A stretch of DNA of 58,674 nt, from NCBI GenBank assembly GCA_964393895.1, contig CAYMWP010000008.1:1-58674 (forward strand), in the 5' to 3' direction. Below the pieces are notes generated by a model, which was given only the letters and a program-made list of their open reading frames with translations, was not told where the DNA came from and ran no database searches. The stretch is from B4-G1 sp964393895. GTDB taxonomy: Bacteria; Chloroflexota; Anaerolineae; B4-G1. Below, piece after piece: positions 1 to 7,850 of this stretch. The translations under genes were made by a program, and so were the position numbers. Each line of letters opens with the position of its first letter. Positions within the stretch are counted from its first letter, which is position 1.

Positions 1-21
1 GCCTGGAACGACACGGCGGTA

Positions 22-414
22 ATGGTGAGGCAATCACACTGGCGCACGATCTATCCACCTGATGAGACGCTGAACCTGTTTGTGACGTATCGAGAGGACG
101 CGGATAACCTGGAGTGGATACCAGCGGAGAAGGTGGCGGTTGGTATGCGGCGCATCTACGATGGCAAAATGTACGAATGCGTTCAGGCGCACGTGACCGA
201 CGCGGCATTTGTCCCTTCGGCGGCCCCTGCATTGTGGAAGGTGGTACAGACAAGCGAAGAGCCGCAGCCTTGGGTGCAGCCGACTGGGGCGCATGATGTG
301 TACCACATAGGCGACAGGGTAACGCATAACGGCTCGACGTGGGAGTGCACCGCTGGCGATGCTTCTGGGGCGAATAGCTGGGAGCCGGGCGTCTATGGAT
401 GGACTAAACTATGA
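22..414 (+). CDS. Two-module carbohydrate-binding-like phage protein
   Basis: A 130-aa protein with two short aromatic modules: residues about 36-75 (VGMRRIYDGKMYECVQAH) and 84-130 (YHIGDRVTHNGSTWECTAG, ending near GVYGW). The spacing of Tyr, Gly and Trp resembles the chitin/cellulose-binding CBM5/12 fold found in phage virion proteins. The ATG overlaps the TAA (20-22) that ends the frame coming from the right edge of the window if the genome is circular. It sits in the head gene block, so a surface-exposed glycan-binding virion protein is inferred. The fold call rests on pattern only. Confidence 0.6.
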   Translation: MVRQSHWRTIYPPDETLNLFVTYREDADNLEWIPAEKVAVGMRRIYDGKMYECVQAHVTDAAFVPSAAPALWKVVQTSEEPQPWVQPTGAHDVYHIGDRVTHNGSTWECTAGDASGANSWEPGVYGWTKL

Positions 415-506
415 GCAAGTTTGACAGGTTCTGGATGGGAAACGGCGGATTGATCTTGGCGATGCTCTTGGCGCTGGCGCTGATCTGGTTCAGGCTGGGG
501 GAATAG
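411..506 (+). CDS. 31-aa single-span membrane protein
   Basis: This tiny ORF overlaps the previous stop by ATGA and encodes one hydrophobic helix (GLILAMLLALALIWF) preceded by polar and charged residues. The overlap suggests translational coupling. Function is unknown; similar mini-proteins in phage structural operons are often unannotated. Confidence 0.5.
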   Translation: MSKFDRFWMGNGGLILAMLLALALIWFRLGE

Positions 507-528
507 TACAAGACCGTGGAGGATAAAT

Positions 529-1497
529 ATGCCTAATTTGAGCTATCCACAAGGGTCAATGGCCGCACAGATGGGCGTGTGGGGCGTGGCGAATACGAGC
601 AGAGGATCTAGGATTGCAGGCACAGATGGGCGTGTGTTCTACGTGCAGCCCAACTCAACGCTTGCGGTGGACAATGGCAATACGGGCGAAGATTCAGAAT
701 GCCCGTTCATCACGATAGCGGCTGCGCTTGCGCAATGCGTGAACAACCGAGGGGACACGATCCTCGTAGGGTCGAATGATGCCTGGCAGTACGGCGGAGG
801 CTCCGCCTGGAACACGCCGATTACTGAGGATGTTACCGTGACCGTGGAAGGCGTGACGATTCTAGGGATTAGCCCAGACCCGCTCGGCGTCCCTTGGCAA
901 CCGGCGACTGATGGGGGCACGTGCTTGACGATTACTGCGCTCGGCGTGGAGGTTGGAGGTTTCTGCTTCCAAGACCCTGACTGGGGTGCGGCCAGAGGTA
1001 TCTATTGCGAGTGGGACGGAACGGCCACCTTTGGAGAGAACGCACGCATTCACCACTGTTTCTTTGACGGCTCTCTGGACGAAGCGATTCAGCTAGAATA
1101 TAGCTGGAATAATCTCATTGAGGATTGTCAGTTCCAAGAGACGGATTATGGCATCTATTCAGATCCGGGAGGGAGCGGCTTTTCCTACTGCATCATTAGG
1201 CGGTGCATCTTCCGCGATGTTGCCACAGGCGCGATCAGCGCGCTAGGCGGCTGTGACGAGAATCTGGTCAAGGATTGTCAAGTTTGGAACGCCAACGCCC
1301 AGGGCGCTGCGGCTGCGGCGAATGAGGGATTCAACTTTACAGGCGGAGACGATAACGTGGTAGAGAACTGCTCGTTTTCGTGCTTGCTCCCAGTGCCAGC
1401 TAACGGAGACTGGGACGACCTGAACACGGCTGGGGCGACAGACGCCTGGATCAACAACCACTGCATGGACGGCCTAGCCGTGACCAACCCGACGTGA
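529..1497 (+). CDS. Right-handed beta-helix virion protein (paralogue 1)
   Basis: A 322-aa protein. Near residues 40-70 it has the entry motif of parallel beta-helix proteins (FYVQPNSTLAVDNGNTG...CPFITIAAALAQC). Repeating strands with Asn/Cys/Phe ladders follow (IHHCFFDG, IEDCQFQE, IIRRCIFRD, VKDCQVWN, VENCSFSC), about one turn per 22-25 residues, typical of pectate-lyase-like NosD/PbH1 repeats. It lies among head genes just before the protease/scaffold, so a capsid-decorating or fibre role fits better than a tail spike. It is a paralogue of the gene at 4931-5905. No catalytic residues could be assigned. Confidence 0.75.
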   Translation: MPNLSYPQGSMAAQMGVWGVANTSRGSRIAGTDGRVFYVQPNSTLAVDNGNTGEDSECPFITIAAALAQCVNNRGDTILVGSNDAWQYGGGSAWNTPITEDVTVTVEGVTILGISPDPLGVPWQPATDGGTCLTITALGVEVGGFCFQDPDWGAARGIYCEWDGTATFGENARIHHCFFDGSLDEAIQLEYSWNNLIEDCQFQETDYGIYSDPGGSGFSYCIIRRCIFRDVATGAISALGGCDENLVKDCQVWNANAQGAAAAANEGFNFTGGDDNVVENCSFSCLLPVPANGDWDDLNTAGATDAWINNHCMDGLAVTNPT

Positions 1498-1509
1498 TGA
1501 GGAGATAAG

Positions 1510-1695
1510 ATGAGCCAGGCACAAGTGGACAAATTGGTTCGGAAGGGTCTAGCACAAGACGTAGCTGAAGACCTGACAAATGCGGGATATGACACGCCTG
1601 CCAAGATTCAGGCCGCCTCCAACGTTGATTTGGAAGACGTAGTGGGCAGCGCGAAGCGGGCGACCCTGCGACAGACTCTCCCGTCTCGCAACTAA
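1510..1695 (+). CDS. Small helix-hairpin-helix-like protein
   Basis: A 61-aa protein with an AGGAG-type ribosome site. The pattern KGLAQDVAEDLTNAGYDTP followed by KIQAASNVDLEDVVG is what one expects of a SAM/HhH-like five-helix domain (as in Rad51 or RpoA C-terminal domains). It sits in the head operon between a beta-helix protein and the protease, so a structural or assembly role is more likely than DNA repair. Function unknown. Confidence 0.55.
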   Translation: MSQAQVDKLVRKGLAQDVAEDLTNAGYDTPAKIQAASNVDLEDVVGSAKRATLRQTLPSRN

Positions 1696-1705
1696 GGGGG
1701 GATTG

Positions 1706-2968
1706 ATGCCGAATGATATTACGATTATGAGGACAGAAGAAGAGGATCGAGGGGCTCCCGTATCCTCACTCGCGGAGAACATTACCCGAGTCAAGGAGCA
1801 GTATGGAATCGGCTGGGCGACCTCGATGGGCGATGCCTTGGATGCGAGGAAGGCCGCGGAGCTACAAGAACAGTACAACGAATTGGCGTATTTGTTTATG
1901 GATGTAGCGGCTAACATCCTGTGGGCGACTGAGGAAGAGGTGCCTGCCAAGGGTCCAGCCATTATCAACGCCGCCCAAGAGCTGGCCACAATGATCGGCA
2001 ATGTTCCTGTAGAGGAGGCAAAGATGGACGAAGAGCCTATGGAGATCAATGAGGCGAAAGTGGATGAGGCGGAATTGGAAGAAGTAGAAGAGGCCGAGGT
2101 AGCAGAGACGCGCAAGGTTGTACTGCAAGAGGCGCGACCAGCTACTATCGAGGAGCATGCCAATACCGGGGCTATCCTGGAAGCGCAGTCTGTGACAGAG
2201 GGAAATCGGCGTGGGCCGCTCAACATTCGCACGGCGCTCATTCGAGCAGGTGCGGGGAATAAGAGAGACCGACATTGGTATCCTCAAGAGACCATCGAGG
2301 CGTCGGCTGACCGATTTGTGGGTGCCAAGATGTATATGACAGAGCATGTCCAGGAAGAGAAGGGCGTTCGCTCTGAGGCATCCGTCATCCAATCGATTGA
2401 GGGCTATGATCCGGCTCACGGACTGATTGCCAATGTCGTAGCCTATGATCCCGACTTCTGTGAGAAGGTCCGGAACATGAAGGACGCCAGCATTATGAAT
2501 ATGCTCCAGTGTTCGCTTCATGCAGTCGGGTCGGTATCGACTGGCGAGATTGAGGGTGAGGAGTATGAGATTGTTCAGTCGATTGATGAGGTAGGCAGTG
2601 TCGATTGGGTCACCTGGGCTGGGGCAGGTGGCCATGCGGTCGAAGTGTCCGAGGTCAATGAATCGGCGGAACCTATGGTAGAACCTGTGGAAGAACCAAT
2701 AGAGGAGCCATTTGACGGGGCGCCGATCATCGAAGAGCAGCACCTTCCACCGGCCATCAAGCGGACGCTGCTCAAGGCGAACTATGAGAACGAGACGGAG
2801 CTGAGGGAAGCGATTGGGCAGATGAAGGAAGACTTGGCTGCCCTCATTCCAGCAGCGAGAGACAATGGTGGGGGCGGGTCAGTTGTAACCGAGCCTGTAA
2901 CAGAGGCTCAAGTGACGGAGCGGATTCTAGCGGCCAACCGGAAGCATCTGGGCGGCGGCACTAGGTAG
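1706..2968 (+). CDS. Prohead protease fused to scaffold-like region
   Basis: A 420-aa protein. ATG 1706 follows a GGGGGGAT ribosome site; the TTG one codon upstream is less likely. Residues about 170-300 show the phage prohead-protease pattern: NIRTALIRAGAGNKRDRHWY, then the substrate-side motif AKMYMTEHVQEEKGVRSEAS and a strand-rich core. Acidic Glu-rich segments flank it (residues 100-150 and 310-330), and the C terminus is helical, resembling a scaffold. It is followed by decoration and major capsid genes, the usual order. The fusion suggests that scaffold and maturation protease are made as one chain. Catalytic residues were not assigned with certainty. Confidence 0.7.
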   Translation: MPNDITIMRTEEEDRGAPVSSLAENITRVKEQYGIGWATSMGDALDARKAAELQEQYNELAYLFMDVAANILWATEEEVPAKGPAIINAAQELATMIGNVPVEEAKMDEEPMEINEAKVDEAELEEVEEAEVAETRKVVLQEARPATIEEHANTGAILEAQSVTEGNRRGPLNIRTALIRAGAGNKRDRHWYPQETIEASADRFVGAKMYMTEHVQEEKGVRSEASVIQSIEGYDPAHGLIANVVAYDPDFCEKVRNMKDASIMNMLQCSLHAVGSVSTGEIEGEEYEIVQSIDEVGSVDWVTWAGAGGHAVEVSEVNESAEPMVEPVEEPIEEPFDGAPIIEEQHLPPAIKRTLLKANYENETELREAIGQMKEDLAALIPAARDNGGGGSVVTEPVTEAQVTERILAANRKHLGGGTR

Positions 2969-2980
2969 GAGGAGATAACA

Positions 2981-3469
2981 ATGGCTGAAGAGATCAGAAA
3001 CGATTACGAGGTTTCTAGCGAGGGGGCAGTACGGCATTGGCCGGTGCCTTACGCCAGAATGACGGACGTGACGCCAACGCCGACCCAGCCTGCTCGACTG
3101 ACTGGGATCACGGCGGGCTCTAACGTCTGTGGCACAGTGCTTTCCATTGACCCTTCGGACAGCATCGCGGTCGTGGACTTTACCTGCGGCATGGTCTACC
3201 TGCACGAGGTTCGGAACGTGCTGACCTATGCTGCGGCAGTAGAGGACACTTGGGGCGTCATCAATATCGGCCAACGGATTTACTATGATGGGTCGGCCAC
3301 CATGCCTGCTGGCACGAAGCTGAGCCTATCGCCGCTGGACAATACGGGAGCGGCAAACGACTTGTATGGTACGGCGGTTTATAGCGGACGCGTGACCTAC
3401 CCGCTCGGCACAGCTGGTGTGGCGTCTACTCAGGAAGTGCCCGTGATGCAACGCGGCGCTGGTGCATAG
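2981..3469 (+). CDS. Capsid decoration-type protein (DUF2190-like)
   Basis: A 162-aa beta-rich protein. The pattern (TGITAGSNVCGTVLSIDPSD, FTCGMVYLHEVRNV, then IGQRIYYDG and GTKLSLSPLDN) matches the layout of DUF2190-type head decoration proteins encoded next to the major capsid gene. The ribosome site AGGAGG precedes the ATG. It lies directly between protease and capsid, which supports the call. Its likely role is to bind and stabilise the expanded capsid. Confidence 0.6.
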   Translation: MAEEIRNDYEVSSEGAVRHWPVPYARMTDVTPTPTQPARLTGITAGSNVCGTVLSIDPSDSIAVVDFTCGMVYLHEVRNVLTYAAAVEDTWGVINIGQRIYYDGSATMPAGTKLSLSPLDNTGAANDLYGTAVYSGRVTYPLGTAGVASTQEVPVMQRGAGA

Positions 3470-3478
3470 GAGGACAAA

Positions 3479-4567
3479 ATGTATAGAACCATTCGATGGA
3501 TTGAGGATGTCGCCATCGCTTCTCGGACGCCTCTCAACGAGGCTGCTGTAGATACGCATGTAGCGGCACTGAGAGACCTGTCCCGGGACTACCGGACTAT
3601 GACCGGTGAGCAGTTTCAGGAGGCCATGACCACAGCGCATTTCCAATACTACTTTGCAGACGCGCTGAGCAAAGAGTTTCTGGCCGACTACCAGTACAAG
3701 ATCGGATCGTGGCCTGCCTATGTCTATCTGGACAGGGCTCCCGACTTCCGAGACGTTGATCGGCTCCGCATGACCGAGCCCGGTACTCTCTATAAGAGGG
3801 GCGAGAAGGGTGAGGCTGAGACGGATTCGATTGTGGATAGTGTGATCTACTACGGTGTCGAAGAGTGGAGCCGTCAGATGGACTTCTCCTGGCGAACCTT
3901 GCTCAATGACGACCTGGCTAAGATTCAAGACACGCCGATGCGTATGGCGAGCGCTGCTGGACGATGGCTGAACAGCTATGTCTCGGCTCTCTATGACAAC
4001 GCGACGACTCAGGCTACACTGGCCGCCCTCGGTGCGCCTTGGGCTGGTACCGGACGACTGACAGCCGCGAATCTGGCTATCGGTATCAATGCTATGATGC
4101 AGCGTACCGACGCTTTGGGGAACCCGATTGAGTGGAGCCGGCTTCACCTGGTGATTCCGCCCATTCTCCAGATCCAGGCTGCGTCGATCCTGCAAGACCT
4201 CATCAATTATGGCGGCGCAGGCGGGAATGTGCTGGGGCAGTTCCTGACCGGCAACGACGTTCACGTTGATCCTTACATCACGACCGCTGGTGCAAATGTG
4301 CCCTGGTATCTATTCGCTGATGTGAGCGAGGCGCGAGCGGTCACGCTGGTTCGCCTCCAGGGAGTCGATGGCCCTGCCGTGATGCAGAAGACGAGTGACA
4401 TCAGCATTCTGACGGGCACCATGCCTGCCGCAATGCGAATGGGCTCCTTCGCTACCGGAGACATCGAGTTCATGGTCGAGGATATTGTAGGCGCGTGGGA
4501 CGATGCCTCATACGTGGGCGTAACTGACTTCCGGGCAGTTTATTTTAGTTCGGGTACAACGCCCTAA
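3479..4567 (+). CDS. Major capsid protein
   Basis: A 362-aa protein in the canonical place downstream of protease and decoration genes, with a strong ribosome site (AGGAGGACAAA ATG). Features fit the HK97-type or Mu-like major head family: a charged N-terminal helical arm, an E-loop-like stretch (YKRGEKGEAETDSIVDSVIY), the spine-helix region (LNSYVSALYDNATTQ) and a C-terminal P/A-domain pattern (ILTGTMPAAMRMGSFATGD). It should form the icosahedral shell. The assignment is mostly contextual but firm. Confidence 0.8.
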   Translation: MYRTIRWIEDVAIASRTPLNEAAVDTHVAALRDLSRDYRTMTGEQFQEAMTTAHFQYYFADALSKEFLADYQYKIGSWPAYVYLDRAPDFRDVDRLRMTEPGTLYKRGEKGEAETDSIVDSVIYYGVEEWSRQMDFSWRTLLNDDLAKIQDTPMRMASAAGRWLNSYVSALYDNATTQATLAALGAPWAGTGRLTAANLAIGINAMMQRTDALGNPIEWSRLHLVIPPILQIQAASILQDLINYGGAGGNVLGQFLTGNDVHVDPYITTAGANVPWYLFADVSEARAVTLVRLQGVDGPAVMQKTSDISILTGTMPAAMRMGSFATGDIEFMVEDIVGAWDDASYVGVTDFRAVYFSSGTTP

Positions 4568-4614
4568 CAGCGGAGTCTTTGATGTGAGTGAGCGGTAGAT
4601 AAGGGAGACAGATA

Positions 4615-4860
4615 ATGGTTAGATCAGATCATGTGACTGTACAATTCAAGCCAGGCTCAAAAGAGATGGCAGCGTTCCTTGAGGCGGGGTATGGGATAAG
4701 TATTCAGAAGGCTCAGACCATCATTAAGGAACGCGAAGAGAACCCCGCCGCCTGGCCCTACGATGTCTACGAGAATGCGCTGGCGATGCTTGAGGCTTGG
4801 AAGGCCAAGCCTGAGGTAGTCAGCACTCGGAAGGCGTGGCGGGTGGGGAATAGGAGATAG
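4615..4860 (+). CDS. Hypothetical head-region protein
   Basis: An 81-aa protein following the capsid gene, with ribosome site GGGAGA. It is mostly helical and basic at the C terminus (STRKAWRVGNRR), with a central KAQTIIKEREENPAAWPYD. No family recognised. Its position suggests a minor head component. Confidence 0.5.
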   Translation: MVRSDHVTVQFKPGSKEMAAFLEAGYGISIQKAQTIIKEREENPAAWPYDVYENALAMLEAWKAKPEVVSTRKAWRVGNRR

Positions 4861-4930
4861 CTATGAAGCAATATCCAGGGCCGATCATTCCGTCTCTGGC
4901 TCGAACGTGCCCATCACGATAGGAGGAGTT

Positions 4931-5905
4931 ATGCTTTATCCGCAGAATGTGGCAGTGCCGCAGCTCGTTACAGACGGCCGGCACTTCATATGGGGTGTAG
5001 ATAACACTGGGGCAGAGCCTCAGGTCACGAATTGCAACAGCAAGGCGTGGTTCGTGTCTCCCGCGACAGGCGCTGTAGGGGGCAATGGAGAGACCCCCTT
5101 GTCAGCCTTTTCCACCATGCAAGAAGCTGTGGATAATTCGCTGATGACCAGCTATGACGTGATCTACGTGCTAGACTCTCTGAGCGAAACCGTAGTAACG
5201 CCCGATTATACCGAGGCGCCCAGTTATATCTCGATAATCGGCGTAGGCCCATCGGGGTATTCACCTTCTTGGGAGAGCGGTGCGGCAGCCAGTCCTTGCC
5301 TGGATATGCGAGCTGTTGGATGGCGAGTGAGCGGATTCCGCTTTCTTGCTCCAACGACGGAAGCATGTATTCAGCTAAGGCACACCGATACGGGAGCCAA
5401 CGACATTGCAATCCGGACGCAGATTTCAGACAACCTGTTTGACGGGTTGACGACCGGGCGCTACGGCATCGCTACGCATGGGTGCTATGACGTTTGGATC
5501 GTCAATAACGTATTCCAGTTGTTCCATAACGCAGTGGCGGGCGGAGCTATTGCCGTATGGCTACAGACGTCGCCGCTGGCTATCCCGTATCGTCAGCATA
5601 TCAATGGCAATGTGTTCTGGGATAACGACAACCACGTGATATGCCCCATGAACGGGTCGGAGGTCGTGGGCAACCGATTCCAGCAGAACGGGTACGCCTA
5701 TGCGGCTACCCAGGTGCTTCAGACGAGCGTCGGTGGCAATCCAGGCGATGATAACATCGTGACGGAAAACATCTTTGAGGGCGACTACAGCATTGCCGGA
5801 GGATTCACTGCAGGCGCGGCAGACTACTGGATGGGCAATCGCTCAGACGACGTTGCTGAGGCTGAGGTGACCGCTGACGGCTGGACAGTGGCACGGCCAG
5901 CGTAG
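4931..5905 (+). CDS. Right-handed beta-helix virion protein (paralogue 2)
   Basis: A 324-aa protein. ATG 4931 is chosen because it follows AGGAGGAGTT; an upstream GTG at 4907 has no such site. The N-terminal module AWFVSPATGAVGGNGETPLS is the same entry motif as in the genes at 529 and 54115. Beta-helix ladders follow (ISDNLFDG, IVNNVFQLF, INGNVFWDN, VVGNRFQQNG, VTENIFEGD). It sits between capsid and connector genes. Its likely role is capsid surface decoration or a fibre; no active site was identified. Confidence 0.75.
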   Translation: MLYPQNVAVPQLVTDGRHFIWGVDNTGAEPQVTNCNSKAWFVSPATGAVGGNGETPLSAFSTMQEAVDNSLMTSYDVIYVLDSLSETVVTPDYTEAPSYISIIGVGPSGYSPSWESGAAASPCLDMRAVGWRVSGFRFLAPTTEACIQLRHTDTGANDIAIRTQISDNLFDGLTTGRYGIATHGCYDVWIVNNVFQLFHNAVAGGAIAVWLQTSPLAIPYRQHINGNVFWDNDNHVICPMNGSEVVGNRFQQNGYAYAATQVLQTSVGGNPGDDNIVTENIFEGDYSIAGGFTAGAADYWMGNRSDDVAEAEVTADGWTVARPA

Positions 5906-5915
5906 AGGGGGGAAC

Positions 5916-6092
5916 ATGCCTAGTCAGCAAGAGAGTATCAAGAAGGCTCTCGCAAAGATCGACGAGATGAATACGATGATAGACCTGTCCGCCTTTGCCG
6001 CCTCTCTGGAAGATTCAGTGAGGAAGAATCGCAGAGTAGCTATGGCTATATACGGGCGGATGCAGGCTATTTCTGCTCAGGGGCGTCGATAG
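5916..6092 (+). CDS. Small helical hypothetical protein
   Basis: A 58-aa ORF with ribosome site GGGGGG; its TAG is immediately followed by the next ATG. The sequence is charged and helical (IKKALAKIDEMNTMIDLSAF, then KNRRVAMAIYGRMQ), suggesting a coiled coil. It is encoded in the head-tail connector region. Function unknown. Confidence 0.5.
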   Translation: MPSQQESIKKALAKIDEMNTMIDLSAFAASLEDSVRKNRRVAMAIYGRMQAISAQGRR

Positions 6093-6740
6093 ATGTCCTG
6101 CGACCTGCGCTATGCCGAGGCGTTCGATTACAGTCTAATATGGCAATGCGCGTCCATCATTTCTGGCATAGACACCGCTGGCGCTGGAACGACCTTGACG
6201 GATGCGACGGCTACCTTCTTGACGGGCGACCGGCTAGAGGTAGGAATGCCTCTGTATAACGCTACGGCTAACACGTACGGCAAGATCACGAGTGTCGCAG
6301 ACACGACACTAGGCACGACGATCACTTGGACTCTGGGAGACTCTTACCAGATAGCCAGGGTCGAGGCGGATACGGTGGCAATGATCGAGTCCTATCTGCG
6401 CATAGCAGCGGGCGACATCAACGCTGCCAGGGAATCCGCAGCCGCTTGTGACTGTACGATTAGTCCGGCGATGGATATGTACATGCGCAAGCTCAACGTG
6501 ATTGACGCGGCCATCTGGCACAATTGCCCTTGCGCCCGACCGAACCTGAGCGACACACAGAGGCAAGGGTATCTATTCTGGATCACCGAGCAGCTAGACA
6601 ACATCAGGACAGGCGCGATGGAGCTTTGCTCAGGATATGGCGGATCTTCAGTGCCCGCAGTGGGCTTTGCTCAGATGGCATGGACGGATTGGAGAGCGGC
6701 AGAGATCATTGTTGACAGGCTGCTCAGAGAATCCTCATAA
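6093..6740 (+). CDS. Head-tail connector (adaptor)-like protein
   Basis: A 215-aa protein. The C-terminal 120 residues are helical (VAMIESYLRIAAGDINAARE, then MRKLNVIDAAIWHNCPCA and GYLFWITEQLDNIRTG), like gp6/gp15-type adaptor proteins that sit under the portal. The N-terminal region carries a beta-rich insert (residues 25-90) with GT-rich strands. Position after the capsid block and before the gp10-like protein fits a connector. It has an unusually high Cys content (CDC, CPC). Moderate confidence. Confidence 0.5.
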   Translation: MSCDLRYAEAFDYSLIWQCASIISGIDTAGAGTTLTDATATFLTGDRLEVGMPLYNATANTYGKITSVADTTLGTTITWTLGDSYQIARVEADTVAMIESYLRIAAGDINAARESAAACDCTISPAMDMYMRKLNVIDAAIWHNCPCARPNLSDTQRQGYLFWITEQLDNIRTGAMELCSGYGGSSVPAVGFAQMAWTDWRAAEIIVDRLLRESS

Positions 6741-6826
6741 TGGGTTGATGCAGAGCAGCGAGAAGCCGTCCAGTTGCGACGGCACCGGTGGTACCGAGGT
6801 TGGGCGAGGCGCCCTTGATTCTGGTC

Positions 6827-7039
6827 ATGATCGGAGAGGGTACGCGCAAGTTCAAGGGGCCTATCACTGGAATCTGGTACAGGCGAACAGGTGACAGGTT
6901 ATACGTTGATCTGCGAGACTGGGACGCTCTGGGAATGCGACAACGGTTCCTGAGATTGGAGATGGCAGATGGTTCTCCTGATGAAGGAGATCAAGATGAA
7001 GCGGTTCGAGGACAAGGACTTCAGGAGGGTTATTCGTAA
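6827..7039 (+). CDS. Small connector-region protein, start uncertain
   Basis: Frame 6827-7039 codes for GEGTRKFKGPITGIWYRRTG then DRLYVDLRDWDALGM, a pattern seen in short phage proteins next to gp10 homologues. The frame is open back to a stop at 6746-6748. GTG 6788 and ATG 6827 are the candidate starts, and neither has a good ribosome site. It overlaps the next gene by 44 bp. Function unknown; probably a neck component. Confidence 0.45.
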   Translation: MIGEGTRKFKGPITGIWYRRTGDRLYVDLRDWDALGMRQRFLRLEMADGSPDEGDQDEAVRGQGLQEGYS

Positions 7040-7505
7040 TGCCTCTCGACGTACTGGCCGAACCGTCATCCGCGAGGATTATGGAGCCATTCTCAAGAAT
7101 TGGTCTGAGAAGAACAAGCCGGAGATCACGCTTCATACGCACGTCTGGGCAACCAAGGAGCCGTCGCCTTGGATCGAGATCGATGTAGAAGGCGAGATCT
7201 TCTCCTATGTCGAAGGGGGTACAAAGCCTCACGAGATTTGGGCGGGAGCCTATACCGGCAAGAGCAACAAGAAGGCGTTGGCCTTCCCGAGTATATTTTC
7301 ACCGAAGACGAGGCCAGGCGTGATCGGCTCGACGAAGGGCAAGAGGGGTGGGGATACAGTATTTAGAATCTATGTGAACCATCCGGGAACTAAGCCGCGT
7401 CGTTTCGGTGTAGCGATAATGAAAAAGAGGATACCATGGTTCAAGAGACAGATCGAGGACGCGATGAGCGAGTACATACAGACGACAGGCCACGCCGCAA
7501 AGTGA
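6996..7505 (+). CDS. HK97 gp10-like neck/tail-completion protein
   Basis: A 169-aa protein. ATG 6996 has AAGGAG six bases upstream; in-frame ATGs at 6969 and 6981 are less well placed. It shows the two hallmarks of the gp10 family: VEGGTKPHEIWAG in the middle and NHPGTKPRRFGVAIM toward the C terminus, separated by a conserved aromatic/Pro stretch (ALAFPSIFSPKT). Such proteins form the tail-completion ring at the head-tail interface. Its place between the adaptor and tail tube genes agrees. Confidence 0.75.
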   Translation: MKRFEDKDFRRVIRNASRRTGRTVIREDYGAILKNWSEKNKPEITLHTHVWATKEPSPWIEIDVEGEIFSYVEGGTKPHEIWAGAYTGKSNKKALAFPSIFSPKTRPGVIGSTKGKRGGDTVFRIYVNHPGTKPRRFGVAIMKKRIPWFKRQIEDAMSEYIQTTGHAAK

Positions 7506-7849
7506 AGAAGGTGGCTGTCAAAATAGTGGGCCGAGTCGAGGGTGCGGCGCTGATCCAATGGCCTGACGGAGAGGACTACAAGCGAGCATTCGTGCCGCCT
7601 GAGACCCTCCAGGAGGGACAGGTAGATGAGACAGTCCTTGAGGCGGCGATCCCTTATGGCGTTCCTTGGGAAGATTTCTTGGACATCAAGGCACTTACTC
7701 CCAAGCGGATCGCCAGGGAGATGCGACGCATAGGCATTTGGACAATCGACGACTTGCGAGCCAAGGGGCCTATTGCGAAGCAGGCAGTTTGGGGGGCCAT
7801 TCAATTCGATCTCGGGGCGCTCATTCGAGCGGTAGAGGAGGAGGCATAA
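7436..7849 (+). CDS. Hypothetical tail-region protein
   Basis: Up to 137 aa. ATG 7436 has GAGG five bases upstream but overlaps the gp10-like gene by 70 bp. GTG 7502 (GTGA overlap) is the alternative and gives 115 aa. Visible elements are a beta-rich N-terminal half (VKIVGRVEGAALIQW, DGEDYKRAFVPPE) and a helical C-terminal half (KRIAREMRRIGIWTIDDLRA). Its position just before the tube gene suggests a tail terminator or completion protein, but no family was recognised. Confidence 0.5.
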   Translation: MVQETDRGRDERVHTDDRPRRKVKKVAVKIVGRVEGAALIQWPDGEDYKRAFVPPETLQEGQVDETVLEAAIPYGVPWEDFLDIKALTPKRIAREMRRIGIWTIDDLRAKGPIAKQAVWGAIQFDLGALIRAVEEEA

Positions 7850-7850
7850 C

